A stretch of 64,000 nucleotides of DNA, taken from Marinobacter sp. Arc7-DN-1. GTDB taxonomy: Bacteria; Pseudomonadota; Gammaproteobacteria; Pseudomonadales; Oleiphilaceae. The position numbers and the translations under genes were made by a program. Positions 20,872 through 31,986 of this stretch are shown here, piece by piece. The stretch lies in contig NZ_CP031848.1 of NCBI RefSeq assembly GCF_003441595.1, forward strand, positions 186,001 through 250,000. Reading direction: 5' to 3'. Each line of letters starts with the position of its first letter. Position 1 is the stretch's first letter. Below the pieces are notes generated by a model. The model saw nothing but the letters and a program-made list of their open reading frames with translations, was not told the DNA's origin and searched no databases.

Positions 20872-21555
20872 ATGAGGTTTCAGGCCCCGGAAAGTCTATC
20901 CGAACAAATTGCCCAGCATCTCGGGCAGCGGATTATCACGCGAGATCTCAAACCCGGAGAGCGCATTCAGGAACTGAAAGTGGCGGGGGAGCTGAATGTC
21001 AGTCGTGGTTCGGTCCGCGAGGCGTTGCTCATTCTCGAAAGACGCCACCTGATAGAGATCTTCCCCCGCCGGGGAGCGGTGGTCTCAAGCCTGACCCCCG
21101 AAAGCGTTAACAGCCTGTACGATATCTACATTGATTTGTTGTGCATGCTCGGGCGCAAGGTCCTGGAGCGCTGGTCCGGTAAGGAGCTTGGCGGGGTAAT
21201 GGGGCAGGTGCGCGAACTGCAGGCGGTAATTGACGCCCTGAATGCCACCAGGGCAGATGCGGCCGAGCAGGTGATTGACGCCGGCTTCGGTGTGATGCGC
21301 TATGCCTATGGTCTGGTTGAGAACCCGTTTCTTGAGGAAACCCTCGAGAATTTCCGTCCCGCCATCAGTCGCACCTATTTTGTGGCACTCGAACATTTCC
21401 GGGATGAAACCGGGGAAACGGCGACCTTCTTCCGGCAACTGGAAGACGCCGCGGTCAGCGACGATGCCGAGCGCTTACAGGCAGTTATCCAGGCATTCGG
21501 AGAACATCAGCGACAGCAGGTCCTGACCATTCTCCGACAGGAGGAGAGCGCCTGA
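20872..21555 (+). CDS. GntR-family transcriptional regulator, FCD (FadR-type) subgroup
   Basis: A 227-residue DNA-binding protein. Residues about 5-70 form the winged helix (LSEQIAQHLGQRIITRDLKP, then ELNVSRGSVREALLILERR). The rest is an all-helical FCD ligand-binding domain. FCD regulators usually sense organic acids or fatty acyl compounds, but no catabolic gene sits beside it. Its stop is one base before the smc ATG, so smc is probably cotranscribed or translationally coupled. The stretch before its start carries repeated palindromes that may be its own operators. Confidence 0.88.
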   Translation: MRFQAPESLSEQIAQHLGQRIITRDLKPGERIQELKVAGELNVSRGSVREALLILERRHLIEIFPRRGAVVSSLTPESVNSLYDIYIDLLCMLGRKVLERWSGKELGGVMGQVRELQAVIDALNATRADAAEQVIDAGFGVMRYAYGLVENPFLEETLENFRPAISRTYFVALEHFRDETGETATFFRQLEDAAVSDDAERLQAVIQAFGEHQRQQVLTILRQEESA

Positions 21556-21556
21556 T

Positions 21557-24500
21557 ATGCGTCTGAAGTCCATCAAACTGTCCGGTTTCAAATCGTTCGT
21601 CGATCCGACGACCGTGCCGTTTCCATCGAATATGACCGCCGTCGTCGGGCCTAACGGGTGCGGTAAATCCAACATTATTGACGCGGTCCGTTGGGTGATG
21701 GGCGAAAGCTCCGCGAAATACCTGCGCGGCGAGTCCATGACCGACGTGATCTTCAATGGTTCAAGCGCCCGGAAGCCGGTGGGTCAGGCGTCCATTGAGC
21801 TGGTGTTTGATAACAGCGACGGCTCCGCCCCCGGTGAATTTGTCCGGTTCAACGAAATTTCAGTTCGCCGCCGGGTGTCCCGTGAAGGCCAGTCCGAATA
21901 TTTTCTGAACGGTTCCAAGTGTCGGCGCCGGGACATCACTGACCTGTTCCTCGGTACCGGCCTCGGGCCCCGCAGTTATGCCATCATTGAGCAGGGCATG
22001 ATTTCCCGGCTGATTGAGGCAAAGCCCGAAGAGCTCCGAATCTACATTGAGGAAGCCGCCGGCATCTCCAAGTACAAGGAGCGTCGCCGGGAAACGGAAA
22101 ACCGGATACGCAGGACCCAGGAGAATCTGGAGCGCCTGACGGATCTGCGTGAAGAACTTGGGCGCCAGCTCCAGCATCTTGAACGCCAGGCAGCTGCAGC
22201 GGAAAAGTACAAGGCCTACAAACAGGAAGAGCGCCAGAAAAAGGCCGAGCTGGCAGTTCTCCGCTGGCAATCCCTGGACAACGACCTCCAGACCTGGCGG
22301 GGTAAAATCCGCGACACCGAACTCGAGTTGGAGAAGTATCTGACCGAGCGGGTCAGCCTGGAAACGTCGCTGGAATCCCTGCGAGACAGCCACCAGGATC
22401 GCACCGAACACTTCAATCGCGCCCAGGCCCGTTATTATGAGGCTGGCGCCGATATTGCCCGTATTGAACAAAGTCTCGAGCACCAAAGGGAGCGCAGCCG
22501 CCAGATGGCCACGGAGCTTGATCAGGCCCTGGCGAACCAGCGCGAACTGGCCCGGGAACTGGAACAGGACCAGGACAAGCTGGCCGGTATCCAGGAAGAG
22601 CTGGACATGGTGGAGCCTGAACAGGAGGCGCTCACCATACGCTCCGAGGAATCCGGCGAGAAATTGCAGCAGGCCGAAGATGCCATGGGCGACTGGCAGC
22701 ACAAATGGGAAGATTTCAGCGCTCGCTCCTCGGATGCCCGCCGCCAGGCCGAACTCGCCCAGTCCCGGATCCGGTCCCTCGAGGATGCCATTGAGCAATT
22801 GCTGAATCGCCAGCGCAAACTCCAGGATGAACGGGAAGTGCTGGAAGGCCAGATGGACCGGGCTGAGCTGGAAGAATTGCTGGAACAGCAGGAAACCCTG
22901 GAGCTGCAACGGGAAGAGGCTGCCGAACGGATCGCCGGAATTCAGGATGAGCTCTATGAAGCCCGCCAGAGCCAGCGTGATGCCGAGCAATCCGTGTCTG
23001 AAGAGCGCCAGCGGGTCCAGAGCCTGCGGGCGTCACTGGAATCGCAGCAGGCGCTGCTGGATGAGCAGATGGGGTCCCAGGACGATGTCCTGCAAACCTG
23101 GCTGTCAGAGAATTCGTTGAGCGATATGCCCCGTGTTGCCAGCCAGTTGCAGATTGATGATGGCTGGGAGTTTGCGGTTGAGCAGGTGATCGGGCGGTTT
23201 ACCCAGGGCTTGTGCCTTCCGGGCATCGATCAGCTCTCACTGGCCATGAAGGACGCGCCCAAGGGCCTGGCTCTGGTTGATTCCGGAGTTCCTGCCGGCG
23301 ACATGACCGCCGGGCTGGCGGAAAAAGTGTCCGGAGTTCCGGCCGTTGCTGCTTTGCTTCGGGGTATTGATGCGATAGAGACTCTCTCCGATGCCATGGG
23401 CATGCGATCCGGACTGCAGGATGGCCAGAGTGTGATCACTCCAGAGGGGGTCTGGGTGTCCCGGGACTGGGTACTGATGCCGGATTCAGACGCCGGCCAG
23501 GTCGGTGCTATCGAAAGGCAGAAGAAAGTCACGGAACTGACCTCGCAACTGGCGGAGGCCGAGGAAACCCTGGAATCCGCCTGTGAGCACATGGACAGCC
23601 TCCAGGAGCGTGCCGAGCGGTCCGAATCGGCCCGGGACGAAGCCCAGGCCCGTCTGAGCGAGGCCGACCGGGAACTGAGTGCCCTGTCATCCCGGGTCAG
23701 TGGTCTGCGTGCCCGCGCCGAACAGATTGACGCCCGGCTGCAGCGAATCCGGGAAGATGTCTCGGATATTGCCGGGAATCTTGAAGGCCAGCAGGAGTGC
23801 CTGCAGGACGCCCGTGAGGAGTGGCAGCAGGCCCTGGCTTCCACCGAAGACAGCGACGAAGAGAAAGAACGACTGCTTGAGCAGCGGGACAGCCTCCGCG
23901 AGAACCTTGACCGTCTTCGTCAGGAAGCCCGGCACGACAGGGATCATGCCCACCAGTTGCAACTCCAGTTGCAGTCACTGCACAGCCAGCGCGAAGGCCT
24001 GCGGCAGACCATCGACCGGATGCAGATGCAGAAGGAACGCATTGATGAGCACCTGGAGATTCTGCGGGAATCCCGGGAGAGTGCCGAGGAGCCGATCGAG
24101 GATCTGCAGATGCAGCTCGAAGGCCTGCTGGACCGGCGTCTGGCAGAGGAAGAAAAGCTCGGCGCGGCCCGCGACGCGCTTGAGGAGATAGACCGGGAAG
24201 TGCGGGAAAAGGAGCAGGGCCGAAGCGGCACCGATCACCGAATCCAGGATGTCCGGTCCCGGCTGGAGAAGCTGAAAATGGAATCCCAGGCCCTCGAAAT
24301 CCGTTCCGGCAACCACATCGACCAGCTCAGGGAGCTGGATGTTAAGCTGCAGGATATCCTGCAGCAGTTGCCGGAGGGAGCCAGCGAGGAAGACTGGGCG
24401 GAGGAGCTCGAACGGATCGGTAACCGGATACAGCGCCTTGGTGCCATCAACCTCGCGGCCATCGAGGAGTACCAGGTCCAGAGCGAACGGAAAAGCTACC

Positions 24501-25051
24501 TGGATTCCCAGCACGAAGACCTGATGGAAGCGCTGGAAACGCTGGACACCGCCATCCGCAAGATTGACCGGGAGACCCGGCAACGCTTCAAGGAAACCTT
24601 TGATCAGGTCAATGGCGGGCTCCAGGCTCTGTTCCCGAAGGTCTTCGGTGGCGGTAACGCCTATCTCGAGCTCACCGGCGAGGATCTGCTGGAGACCGGC
24701 GTGGCGATCATGGCACGCCCTCCGGGCAAGAAGAACAGCACCATCCATCTGTTATCCGGTGGCGAAAAGGCACTGACGGCCATCGCCCTGGTGTTCTCCA
24801 TTTTCCAGCTGAACCCGGCGCCTTTCTGTATGCTGGATGAAGTGGACGCTCCGCTGGATGATGCCAACGTTGGTCGCTATGCCAATATGGTTAAAGAGAT
24901 GTCGAAACAGGTCCAGTTCATCTACATTACCCACAACAAGATTGCCATGGAAATGGCAGACCAGCTGATGGGTGTGACCATGCATGAGCCGGGCTGTTCG
25001 CGGCTGGTATCCGTGGATGTGGACGAGGCCGCAGCCCTGGCGGAGGCCTGA
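21557..25051 (+). CDS. smc: Chromosome segregation ATPase SMC
   Basis: The 1164-residue housekeeping condensin ATPase. The N-terminal head has Walker A GPNGCGKSN near residue 32. Two long coiled coils rich in Glu, Gln, Arg and Leu flank a hinge at roughly residues 515-650. The C-terminal head has the ABC signature LLSGGEKALTAIAL and Walker B FCMLDEVDAPLDDAN. Together with ScpA and ScpB it forms a ring that extrudes DNA loops and helps segregate origins. Length is normal for the family. It should not be confused with the second, accessory SMC-like protein at the right edge of the window. Confidence 0.97.
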   Translation: MRLKSIKLSGFKSFVDPTTVPFPSNMTAVVGPNGCGKSNIIDAVRWVMGESSAKYLRGESMTDVIFNGSSARKPVGQASIELVFDNSDGSAPGEFVRFNEISVRRRVSREGQSEYFLNGSKCRRRDITDLFLGTGLGPRSYAIIEQGMISRLIEAKPEELRIYIEEAAGISKYKERRRETENRIRRTQENLERLTDLREELGRQLQHLERQAAAAEKYKAYKQEERQKKAELAVLRWQSLDNDLQTWRGKIRDTELELEKYLTERVSLETSLESLRDSHQDRTEHFNRAQARYYEAGADIARIEQSLEHQRERSRQMATELDQALANQRELARELEQDQDKLAGIQEELDMVEPEQEALTIRSEESGEKLQQAEDAMGDWQHKWEDFSARSSDARRQAELAQSRIRSLEDAIEQLLNRQRKLQDEREVLEGQMDRAELEELLEQQETLELQREEAAERIAGIQDELYEARQSQRDAEQSVSEERQRVQSLRASLESQQALLDEQMGSQDDVLQTWLSENSLSDMPRVASQLQIDDGWEFAVEQVIGRFTQGLCLPGIDQLSLAMKDAPKGLALVDSGVPAGDMTAGLAEKVSGVPAVAALLRGIDAIETLSDAMGMRSGLQDGQSVITPEGVWVSRDWVLMPDSDAGQVGAIERQKKVTELTSQLAEAEETLESACEHMDSLQERAERSESARDEAQARLSEADRELSALSSRVSGLRARAEQIDARLQRIREDVSDIAGNLEGQQECLQDAREEWQQALASTEDSDEEKERLLEQRDSLRENLDRLRQEARHDRDHAHQLQLQLQSLHSQREGLRQTIDRMQMQKERIDEHLEILRESRESAEEPIEDLQMQLEGLLDRRLAEEEKLGAARDALEEIDREVREKEQGRSGTDHRIQDVRSRLEKLKMESQALEIRSGNHIDQLRELDVKLQDILQQLPEGASEEDWAEELERIGNRIQRLGAINLAAIEEYQVQSERKSYLDSQHEDLMEALETLDTAIRKIDRETRQRFKETFDQVNGGLQALFPKVFGGGNAYLELTGEDLLETGVAIMARPPGKKNSTIHLLSGGEKALTAIALVFSIFQLNPAPFCMLDEVDAPLDDANVGRYANMVKEMSKQVQFIYITHNKIAMEMADQLMGVTMHEPGCSRLVSVDVDEAAALAEA

Positions 25052-25177
25052 GGCCGGCTGGCTACAAAACCGGCGAGCATGACAAAACGGCCATCTGGCC
25101 CGGGTGTGCGTTGTATTCATTACGGGCTTTTCTTAGAGTAACAATGTTACGGGATCTGCAAACAGGACAGCAGCACT

Positions 25178-26275
25178 ATGTCACTTAGGGAATGGTTAAT
25201 TGCCATCGGTACCCTGGTTATCATCGGCATTGTTATTGACGGAGTCCGCCGCATGCGGCGTGCCCGAAAGGAATCCATGGCGATTTCATCGGGGATGGGC
25301 GCAGATGAGCTCAAGGACTCGCCACTGGATGACGAATTCAATCCCGAGTTGCCAAACGGCGGCGCACGGACCATCTCCCGGGATACGCTTGAAGAGCGTG
25401 GCTACGTCAAACGTGAGAAATCGAGCCGATTCGGTTCCCCCAAGCCCAAACCGACCCGTCCCGTCACAGCGGCCAGTAACAAATCTCCAGAGCAGGGTGC
25501 TGCCCCTGAATCCGGACACGATTTGTCCGACACCGATCTGGACTATGGTCTGTCCAGCCACGAGCCCTTCGACCACGAGTCCGCCGGGATGGAGCCGGAT
25601 TCCGGCTGGGGTGCCACGGAGGATGAGATTGAGCCGGATGATGAAGTAGTCGGAGAGCCACGGGTAATCCGGTCGGAACAGCTTTCCGAGCCGGACACGG
25701 CCGCCGGTGAGCCCGAAGCCGGACATGACGACACCGGAGCGGTACCGCCGACCGTCACCACGGAAGTGGAAGAAGACACGGCCCGGCGCGAGCCTTCCCG
25801 CCCCGACAGTGGCCAGCCTTTGGCGGGAGCCAATCGCCCGGAGGCCCGGGAAGTGGTGGTTATCAATGTGCTTGCCCGTAACGGCGAAGAGTTTAAGGGG
25901 CCGGCTCTGAAAAAGCTGTTTGAAGCCTGCGGCCTTGAGCATGGCGACATGGACATTTACCACCGTCATGAACAGTCAGATACCACCAGCCCGGTCCAGT
26001 TCAGTGTTGCCAATGCCGTGGAGCCCGGCACGTTCAAACCTCGGGACATGCCGGCACTGGCGACCCCGGGCATCAGTTTCTTCATGAGTATGCCAGGGCC
26101 CTCCAACGCGTTGCAGGCCTTTGATTTTATGCTTGAGACCGCCCAATGCGTGGTTCGGAACCTGGGGGGAGAACTGAAGGATGAGCGCCGGAGTGTCATG
26201 ACCCCGCAAACCATAGAGCACTGCCGCCAACGGATCCGGGAGTTTGAGCGCAAACAGCGCTCCCAACGGACCTGA
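25178..26275 (+). CDS. zipA: Cell division protein ZipA
   Basis: A 365-residue inner-membrane protein that tethers FtsZ to the membrane. An N-terminal membrane helix (residues 5-23, EWLIAIGTLVIIGIVIDG) is followed by a basic segment, then a long acidic Pro/Glu-rich unstructured linker. The C-terminal FtsZ-binding domain (about 225-360) includes VVVINVLARNGEEFKGPALKK and ATPGISFFMSMPGP. The smc-zipA-ligA order is common in gammaproteobacteria such as Pseudomonas and supports the call. A terminator separates it from ligA. Confidence 0.95.
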   Translation: MSLREWLIAIGTLVIIGIVIDGVRRMRRARKESMAISSGMGADELKDSPLDDEFNPELPNGGARTISRDTLEERGYVKREKSSRFGSPKPKPTRPVTAASNKSPEQGAAPESGHDLSDTDLDYGLSSHEPFDHESAGMEPDSGWGATEDEIEPDDEVVGEPRVIRSEQLSEPDTAAGEPEAGHDDTGAVPPTVTTEVEEDTARREPSRPDSGQPLAGANRPEAREVVVINVLARNGEEFKGPALKKLFEACGLEHGDMDIYHRHEQSDTTSPVQFSVANAVEPGTFKPRDMPALATPGISFFMSMPGPSNALQAFDFMLETAQCVVRNLGGELKDERRSVMTPQTIEHCRQRIREFERKQRSQRT

Positions 26276-26300
26276 AGCCAGGCGAAACAAGACTGAGTAA

Positions 26301-28385
<2,085 letters not shown>

Positions 28386-28522
28386 CTGAATCTGAGAACT
28401 CGCGCAGATCCCCTGCAGATCAAATTGGCTACCATGGTGTTGTTCTGTAACGGTGTGTAAATCGCCCGGTGTTTCCATCGGGCGTCGCAGCCATAACAAC
28501 AACGGTTTAAACGGATTTTTTC

Positions 28523-31273
28523 ATGGGCGCCGATTTTTACTCCCGCATTCATCCCGTCGTTCGCATTGCCATTCTTGGTCTGTTTTTTTGGGGGCTCTCC
28601 GCCTGCAAAACCGAGAAAGACGCCGATCAACCCACGGTTCTGGGTGTGCCCCCGGTGTCTGCCTATCTGGGAGTGGAGTATTCCTACAACTTCGGCGCCT
28701 ACGGGGGAGAGGGTATACTTGATTACTCCCTGACCAACGCGCCTTCCTGGCTGGCCCTGGAAGACATCAGCAACAAGGCCCGGCAGGGTATTATCCTGCG
28801 GGGCGTTCCGGGTTTAACGGGGGGCAACCGGGGTGAGGCGGATCTTGGCAAGACCGAAGGCATCAATCTGGTGACAACAGACGGGCAGATGTCAGGCGTT
28901 CAGCCCTTTGGGGTTGATGTCAAGTACAACGTGATGTCCCTGGAATCTGAGCCCTTTACCGAAGGTGAAAGCCCTGAAATCCCGGGAAGCAACCGGGAAC
29001 AGTGTGCCTTGCCGGACCTGGAAACAGAGGGCGAACACAGTTTTACGGTCAACCTGTATAACGATGATGGTTCTGTGTCCGGCACCCGCGAGCTGACTCT
29101 GCCAACACGCAGGGTCTTCGTGAAGGTGAATCTGGACCAACCTTCCGTGACCCGGGTTGCAGTTGCCTTTGAGTTACAGTCGGATTACGACGCGACCAGT
29201 TGCGATGCCGGCTTTTCGCCCCCGCACCAGAATTGCGAGCAGAGTAATTCCAATGTGGGCGATGCCACTCCGGGCAAGGATATTGTCGGGCTTGGAAGCA
29301 ACAGCCCCATGCCGCGGGACGAGTCCGGAGAAAATGAGCTCAGCTACATCGACTATGAACTGGATGAAGAGGGTTTCTTTACCCGTGGCGTCATCACGCT
29401 CGAGCCCGGCATTACCGAGTGTTATCTTCCCCTGGAGGTTGTTGAAGACAGCTTTCCCGAACCTGCAGAGTCACTCAGGCTGGCATTGACCGAGGTGCGC
29501 TCTGGTCTGGCGGGCCTGGGCAGTGGCAACGGCGGCGTGGTTTCCAATCTGTCAATTCAGGACAACGAGCCGGTTCTTTCGATTGAGACCGTCAAAGGTG
29601 GCTCCCGGGATACCCTTAATGTTGGCGATGTGCGGGAGTACCTGGCCAGACTCCCGGGTGAGCGTGACCGGGATATCTTCGCCAAACTGACCCACACCGA
29701 AGGCTCGACAGCCCGGCTTGGTACCGAATTTGTGATTGAGCGCCTGGAAGACGGTAACTGGGTTGAAAACGATGAACTGGTTTTTCCGAACGGGACGGAC
29801 GAGGTGCCGTTCCGGATCCGCGTTCCTGCAGCCGGCTATACGAATCCCGCGTTCAGTGACCGGTTCATACTGCTGGGAGTCAACCAGGACTTTCAGGCTG
29901 GCAGAGAGGATTATGCCCGGGGTGAAAGCGACAACCTGATCCGGGTCAGTCTCAACGAACTGACAACACCGCTCGCTCTGAATGGGGCTGACGGGTTTGT
30001 GGCCACTGATATGGCCGTGGGACACGAGGGCCGAGTGTTTGTTTCCGGTTATGATGGTCAGGACAACGATCGGGTGCAGGTAAGGATTTTTGACCAGCGG
30101 GGTAACCTGCTGCAGCAAGTGGCGGTGTCTGCCGCCGGCGACAGCCTGGTGACACCGAATCCTGTGATCAACGTCGTTCAGCGTAAGGTTTCCCAGGGCA
30201 ACATCAAAGTCGACCGTTTCGAGTTCGTTGTTTCCTACAGTACCGACCAGCCGGTTGCAGGGACAAACGCGCTCGGGGCAGAGGACATCGTGACATCTCT
30301 TTACTGGTTTGACGTTGCCAGCAACGGTGGTGAGTATGTCTCGTCCTGGAGCATCCGCACAGGCACCGCTGCAGAAGATCAGGTCCGGTGGGCCGGAATC
30401 AGCAGGGACGCCGGTTATGTGTTGCTGGCGGGCGAAACCAATGGCGTTTTCGATGGCCAGCAGGGATTGGGGGGCCGGGACAGTTTCCTCCAGAGGATCG
30501 ACACCGAGCTTGACGGCAACAGCCAGCTTCCTGCTGTGGCCTGGACCCGCCAGGCCGGATCCGCAGCCGACGACAGTGTTGCCGGGGGCAGCGCCGATTC
30601 AGTGATGCCGCTGCTGTTCGGCTCCGCTGCCGGGTCGGTGGAAGGAGCTCCGGTTATCGGAGGTATTGATGCCTTCTTCTACAATACCTTCGGTGCGAAC
30701 GCTGAACTCAATGTGTACCAGGTTGGCACAGAAGGCGACGAGGTCGTCTCCGGCGGGCTGTTTTTTGCCGGCGCTCTGTGGCTGATCGGCAGCAGTGATG
30801 GTCTTTACTCGGTTCTGGAACGGGAAGAAGAGGATCCCGTTCTTGAGAGGGATCCACTGTCCAGCACGGCCGGTTTCCTTCTTGGCTACTCCTCCACCGG
30901 CACCCCGGGCAGGGTGTTTTCCCTCAATGATGAGAATGATCAGGCGAACGTGCGGCTTTCGGGGCTTACCGGGTTTGATGGCGACATCGTCGTTGCCGGT
31001 TCCACCGATGGCGATTTTGCCAACGATGGTGTTGTTTCCGGCACAACTCAGGGCATTTTGGCCCGGGTATCGCTGGTTCCGGAGGCAGGCAGCGACACCG
31101 AAGACACTACCTTCAGGAATAACTGGCGTTACCAGCTTGATGGGGATAACTCGGAAATTCTGGATCTGGAGAATTTCCGGGACGACGAGGTGGTTGCCCT
31201 GTCCCGGGTGGGGAGCGACTGGTTCGTGTTGTTGTTCAGCCCTGAAGGCGAACTCCTGACACCGCTGAACTAG
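28523..31273 (+). CDS. Large outer-surface or periplasmic lipoprotein with Calx-beta-like and beta-propeller-like regions
   Basis: A 916-residue protein with a clear lipoprotein signal: basic start, hydrophobic stretch at residues 13-25 and lipobox LSAC with the acylated Cys at 28. The next segment (about 40-80) resembles an immunoglobulin-like putative-Ig fold (YLGVEYSYNFGAYGGEGILD). Around residues 290-320 a Calx-beta-like pattern appears (YLPLEVVEDSFPEPAESLRL). The C-terminal half repeats weakly similar blades such as VAWTRQAGSAADDSVAG, VLLAGETNGVFDG and IVVAGSTDGDFAN, which suggest SBBP-type beta-propeller repeats. The protein is acidic, as usual for marine exported proteins. No enzymatic motif is visible and the function is unknown. 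It stands alone between ligA and a convergent CBS gene. Confidence 0.8.
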   Translation: MGADFYSRIHPVVRIAILGLFFWGLSACKTEKDADQPTVLGVPPVSAYLGVEYSYNFGAYGGEGILDYSLTNAPSWLALEDISNKARQGIILRGVPGLTGGNRGEADLGKTEGINLVTTDGQMSGVQPFGVDVKYNVMSLESEPFTEGESPEIPGSNREQCALPDLETEGEHSFTVNLYNDDGSVSGTRELTLPTRRVFVKVNLDQPSVTRVAVAFELQSDYDATSCDAGFSPPHQNCEQSNSNVGDATPGKDIVGLGSNSPMPRDESGENELSYIDYELDEEGFFTRGVITLEPGITECYLPLEVVEDSFPEPAESLRLALTEVRSGLAGLGSGNGGVVSNLSIQDNEPVLSIETVKGGSRDTLNVGDVREYLARLPGERDRDIFAKLTHTEGSTARLGTEFVIERLEDGNWVENDELVFPNGTDEVPFRIRVPAAGYTNPAFSDRFILLGVNQDFQAGREDYARGESDNLIRVSLNELTTPLALNGADGFVATDMAVGHEGRVFVSGYDGQDNDRVQVRIFDQRGNLLQQVAVSAAGDSLVTPNPVINVVQRKVSQGNIKVDRFEFVVSYSTDQPVAGTNALGAEDIVTSLYWFDVASNGGEYVSSWSIRTGTAAEDQVRWAGISRDAGYVLLAGETNGVFDGQQGLGGRDSFLQRIDTELDGNSQLPAVAWTRQAGSAADDSVAGGSADSVMPLLFGSAAGSVEGAPVIGGIDAFFYNTFGANAELNVYQVGTEGDEVVSGGLFFAGALWLIGSSDGLYSVLEREEEDPVLERDPLSSTAGFLLGYSSTGTPGRVFSLNDENDQANVRLSGLTGFDGDIVVAGSTDGDFANDGVVSGTTQGILARVSLVPEAGSDTEDTTFRNNWRYQLDGDNSEILDLENFRDDEVVALSRVGSDWFVLLFSPEGELLTPLN

Positions 31274-31284
31274 CCGGGCAGGAA

Positions 31285-31914
31285 CTAGACGATTCCCTCG
31301 TGCCGGCCTGCGTTGGCGTACAGGCGAAGGTAGTCGGTGCTGGTGACTATACCGGCGGCGGCGCCCTTGGCGTTGACGACCAGAGCGGCATTCAGTTGGT
31401 GGGCGAGCATCAGCCTCGCAAGCTGATGGGCGTCTGTCTCCGGTGACGCGGTGAGGAAAGCAGGAAGTTCGATATACAGCAGGCTCTCGCTCATGGCATT
31501 GGCTTCCTGTTCGCGGAGCCAGCCAAGCAGCCAGCGAAGATCCACAAGGCCTGCAATGTTGTCTCCCGACGTAATCACCAGGTGACTGACCTGGTGCTCG
31601 TCCATCACTGATAACGCCTCGGAAATGGTTGCAGTAGCGGGCACCGAATAGAGCGCAGGAGAAGAAATCCTCGATACCGGAAGGTAAGGGCGGTCTTCCC
31701 GTTGCTCTCCGGCGGCAGCGCCATATTCCTCAAGGGCTCTGTGCCGGCCTGCATTGGCGGCGAGCTGAAACTCCGAATCTGTTGGTTCACTTCGGCCTGG
31801 ATTCGTAGCCTGGGTTTCTGCCAGCTCGGTGACATCGCCCACGCGCCGGGCCCGGAATGCTTCCGGTAGCCGGGTTCCGAGCGGCCGGCCGGGTTCGCTG
31901 ACAAAAATGGACAT
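31285..31914 (-). CDS. Protein with paired CBS domains
   Basis: A 209-residue soluble protein. Residues about 80-209 form two CBS motifs (SVPATATISEALSVMDEHQVSH and the ADAHQ-like LARLMLAHQLNAALVVNAKG stretch), which together usually bind adenosine nucleotides. The first 75 residues look unstructured and resemble nothing I recognise. The hexapeptide ANAGRH occurs twice, once in the linker and once at the extreme C-terminus. No partner enzyme or channel is adjacent, so the regulated target is unknown. It converges on the lipoprotein gene with an 11-base gap. Confidence 0.82.
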   Translation of the reverse strand: MSIFVSEPGRPLGTRLPEAFRARRVGDVTELAETQATNPGRSEPTDSEFQLAANAGRHRALEEYGAAAGEQREDRPYLPVSRISSPALYSVPATATISEALSVMDEHQVSHLVITSGDNIAGLVDLRWLLGWLREQEANAMSESLLYIELPAFLTASPETDAHQLARLMLAHQLNAALVVNAKGAAAGIVTSTDYLRLYANAGRHEGIV

Positions 31915-31986
31915 GTGGTTCTCCCTGACAACACCTTATCATCATCGGTTATCGGCAGTCAGACCGAAATCTCCAGACCAGGTTTA

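Noticed and set aside
21860..22990. Long antisense frame within smc
   Set aside because: Leu/Phe/Gly-rich antisense of a Glu/Gln-rich coiled coil; no evidence of translation.
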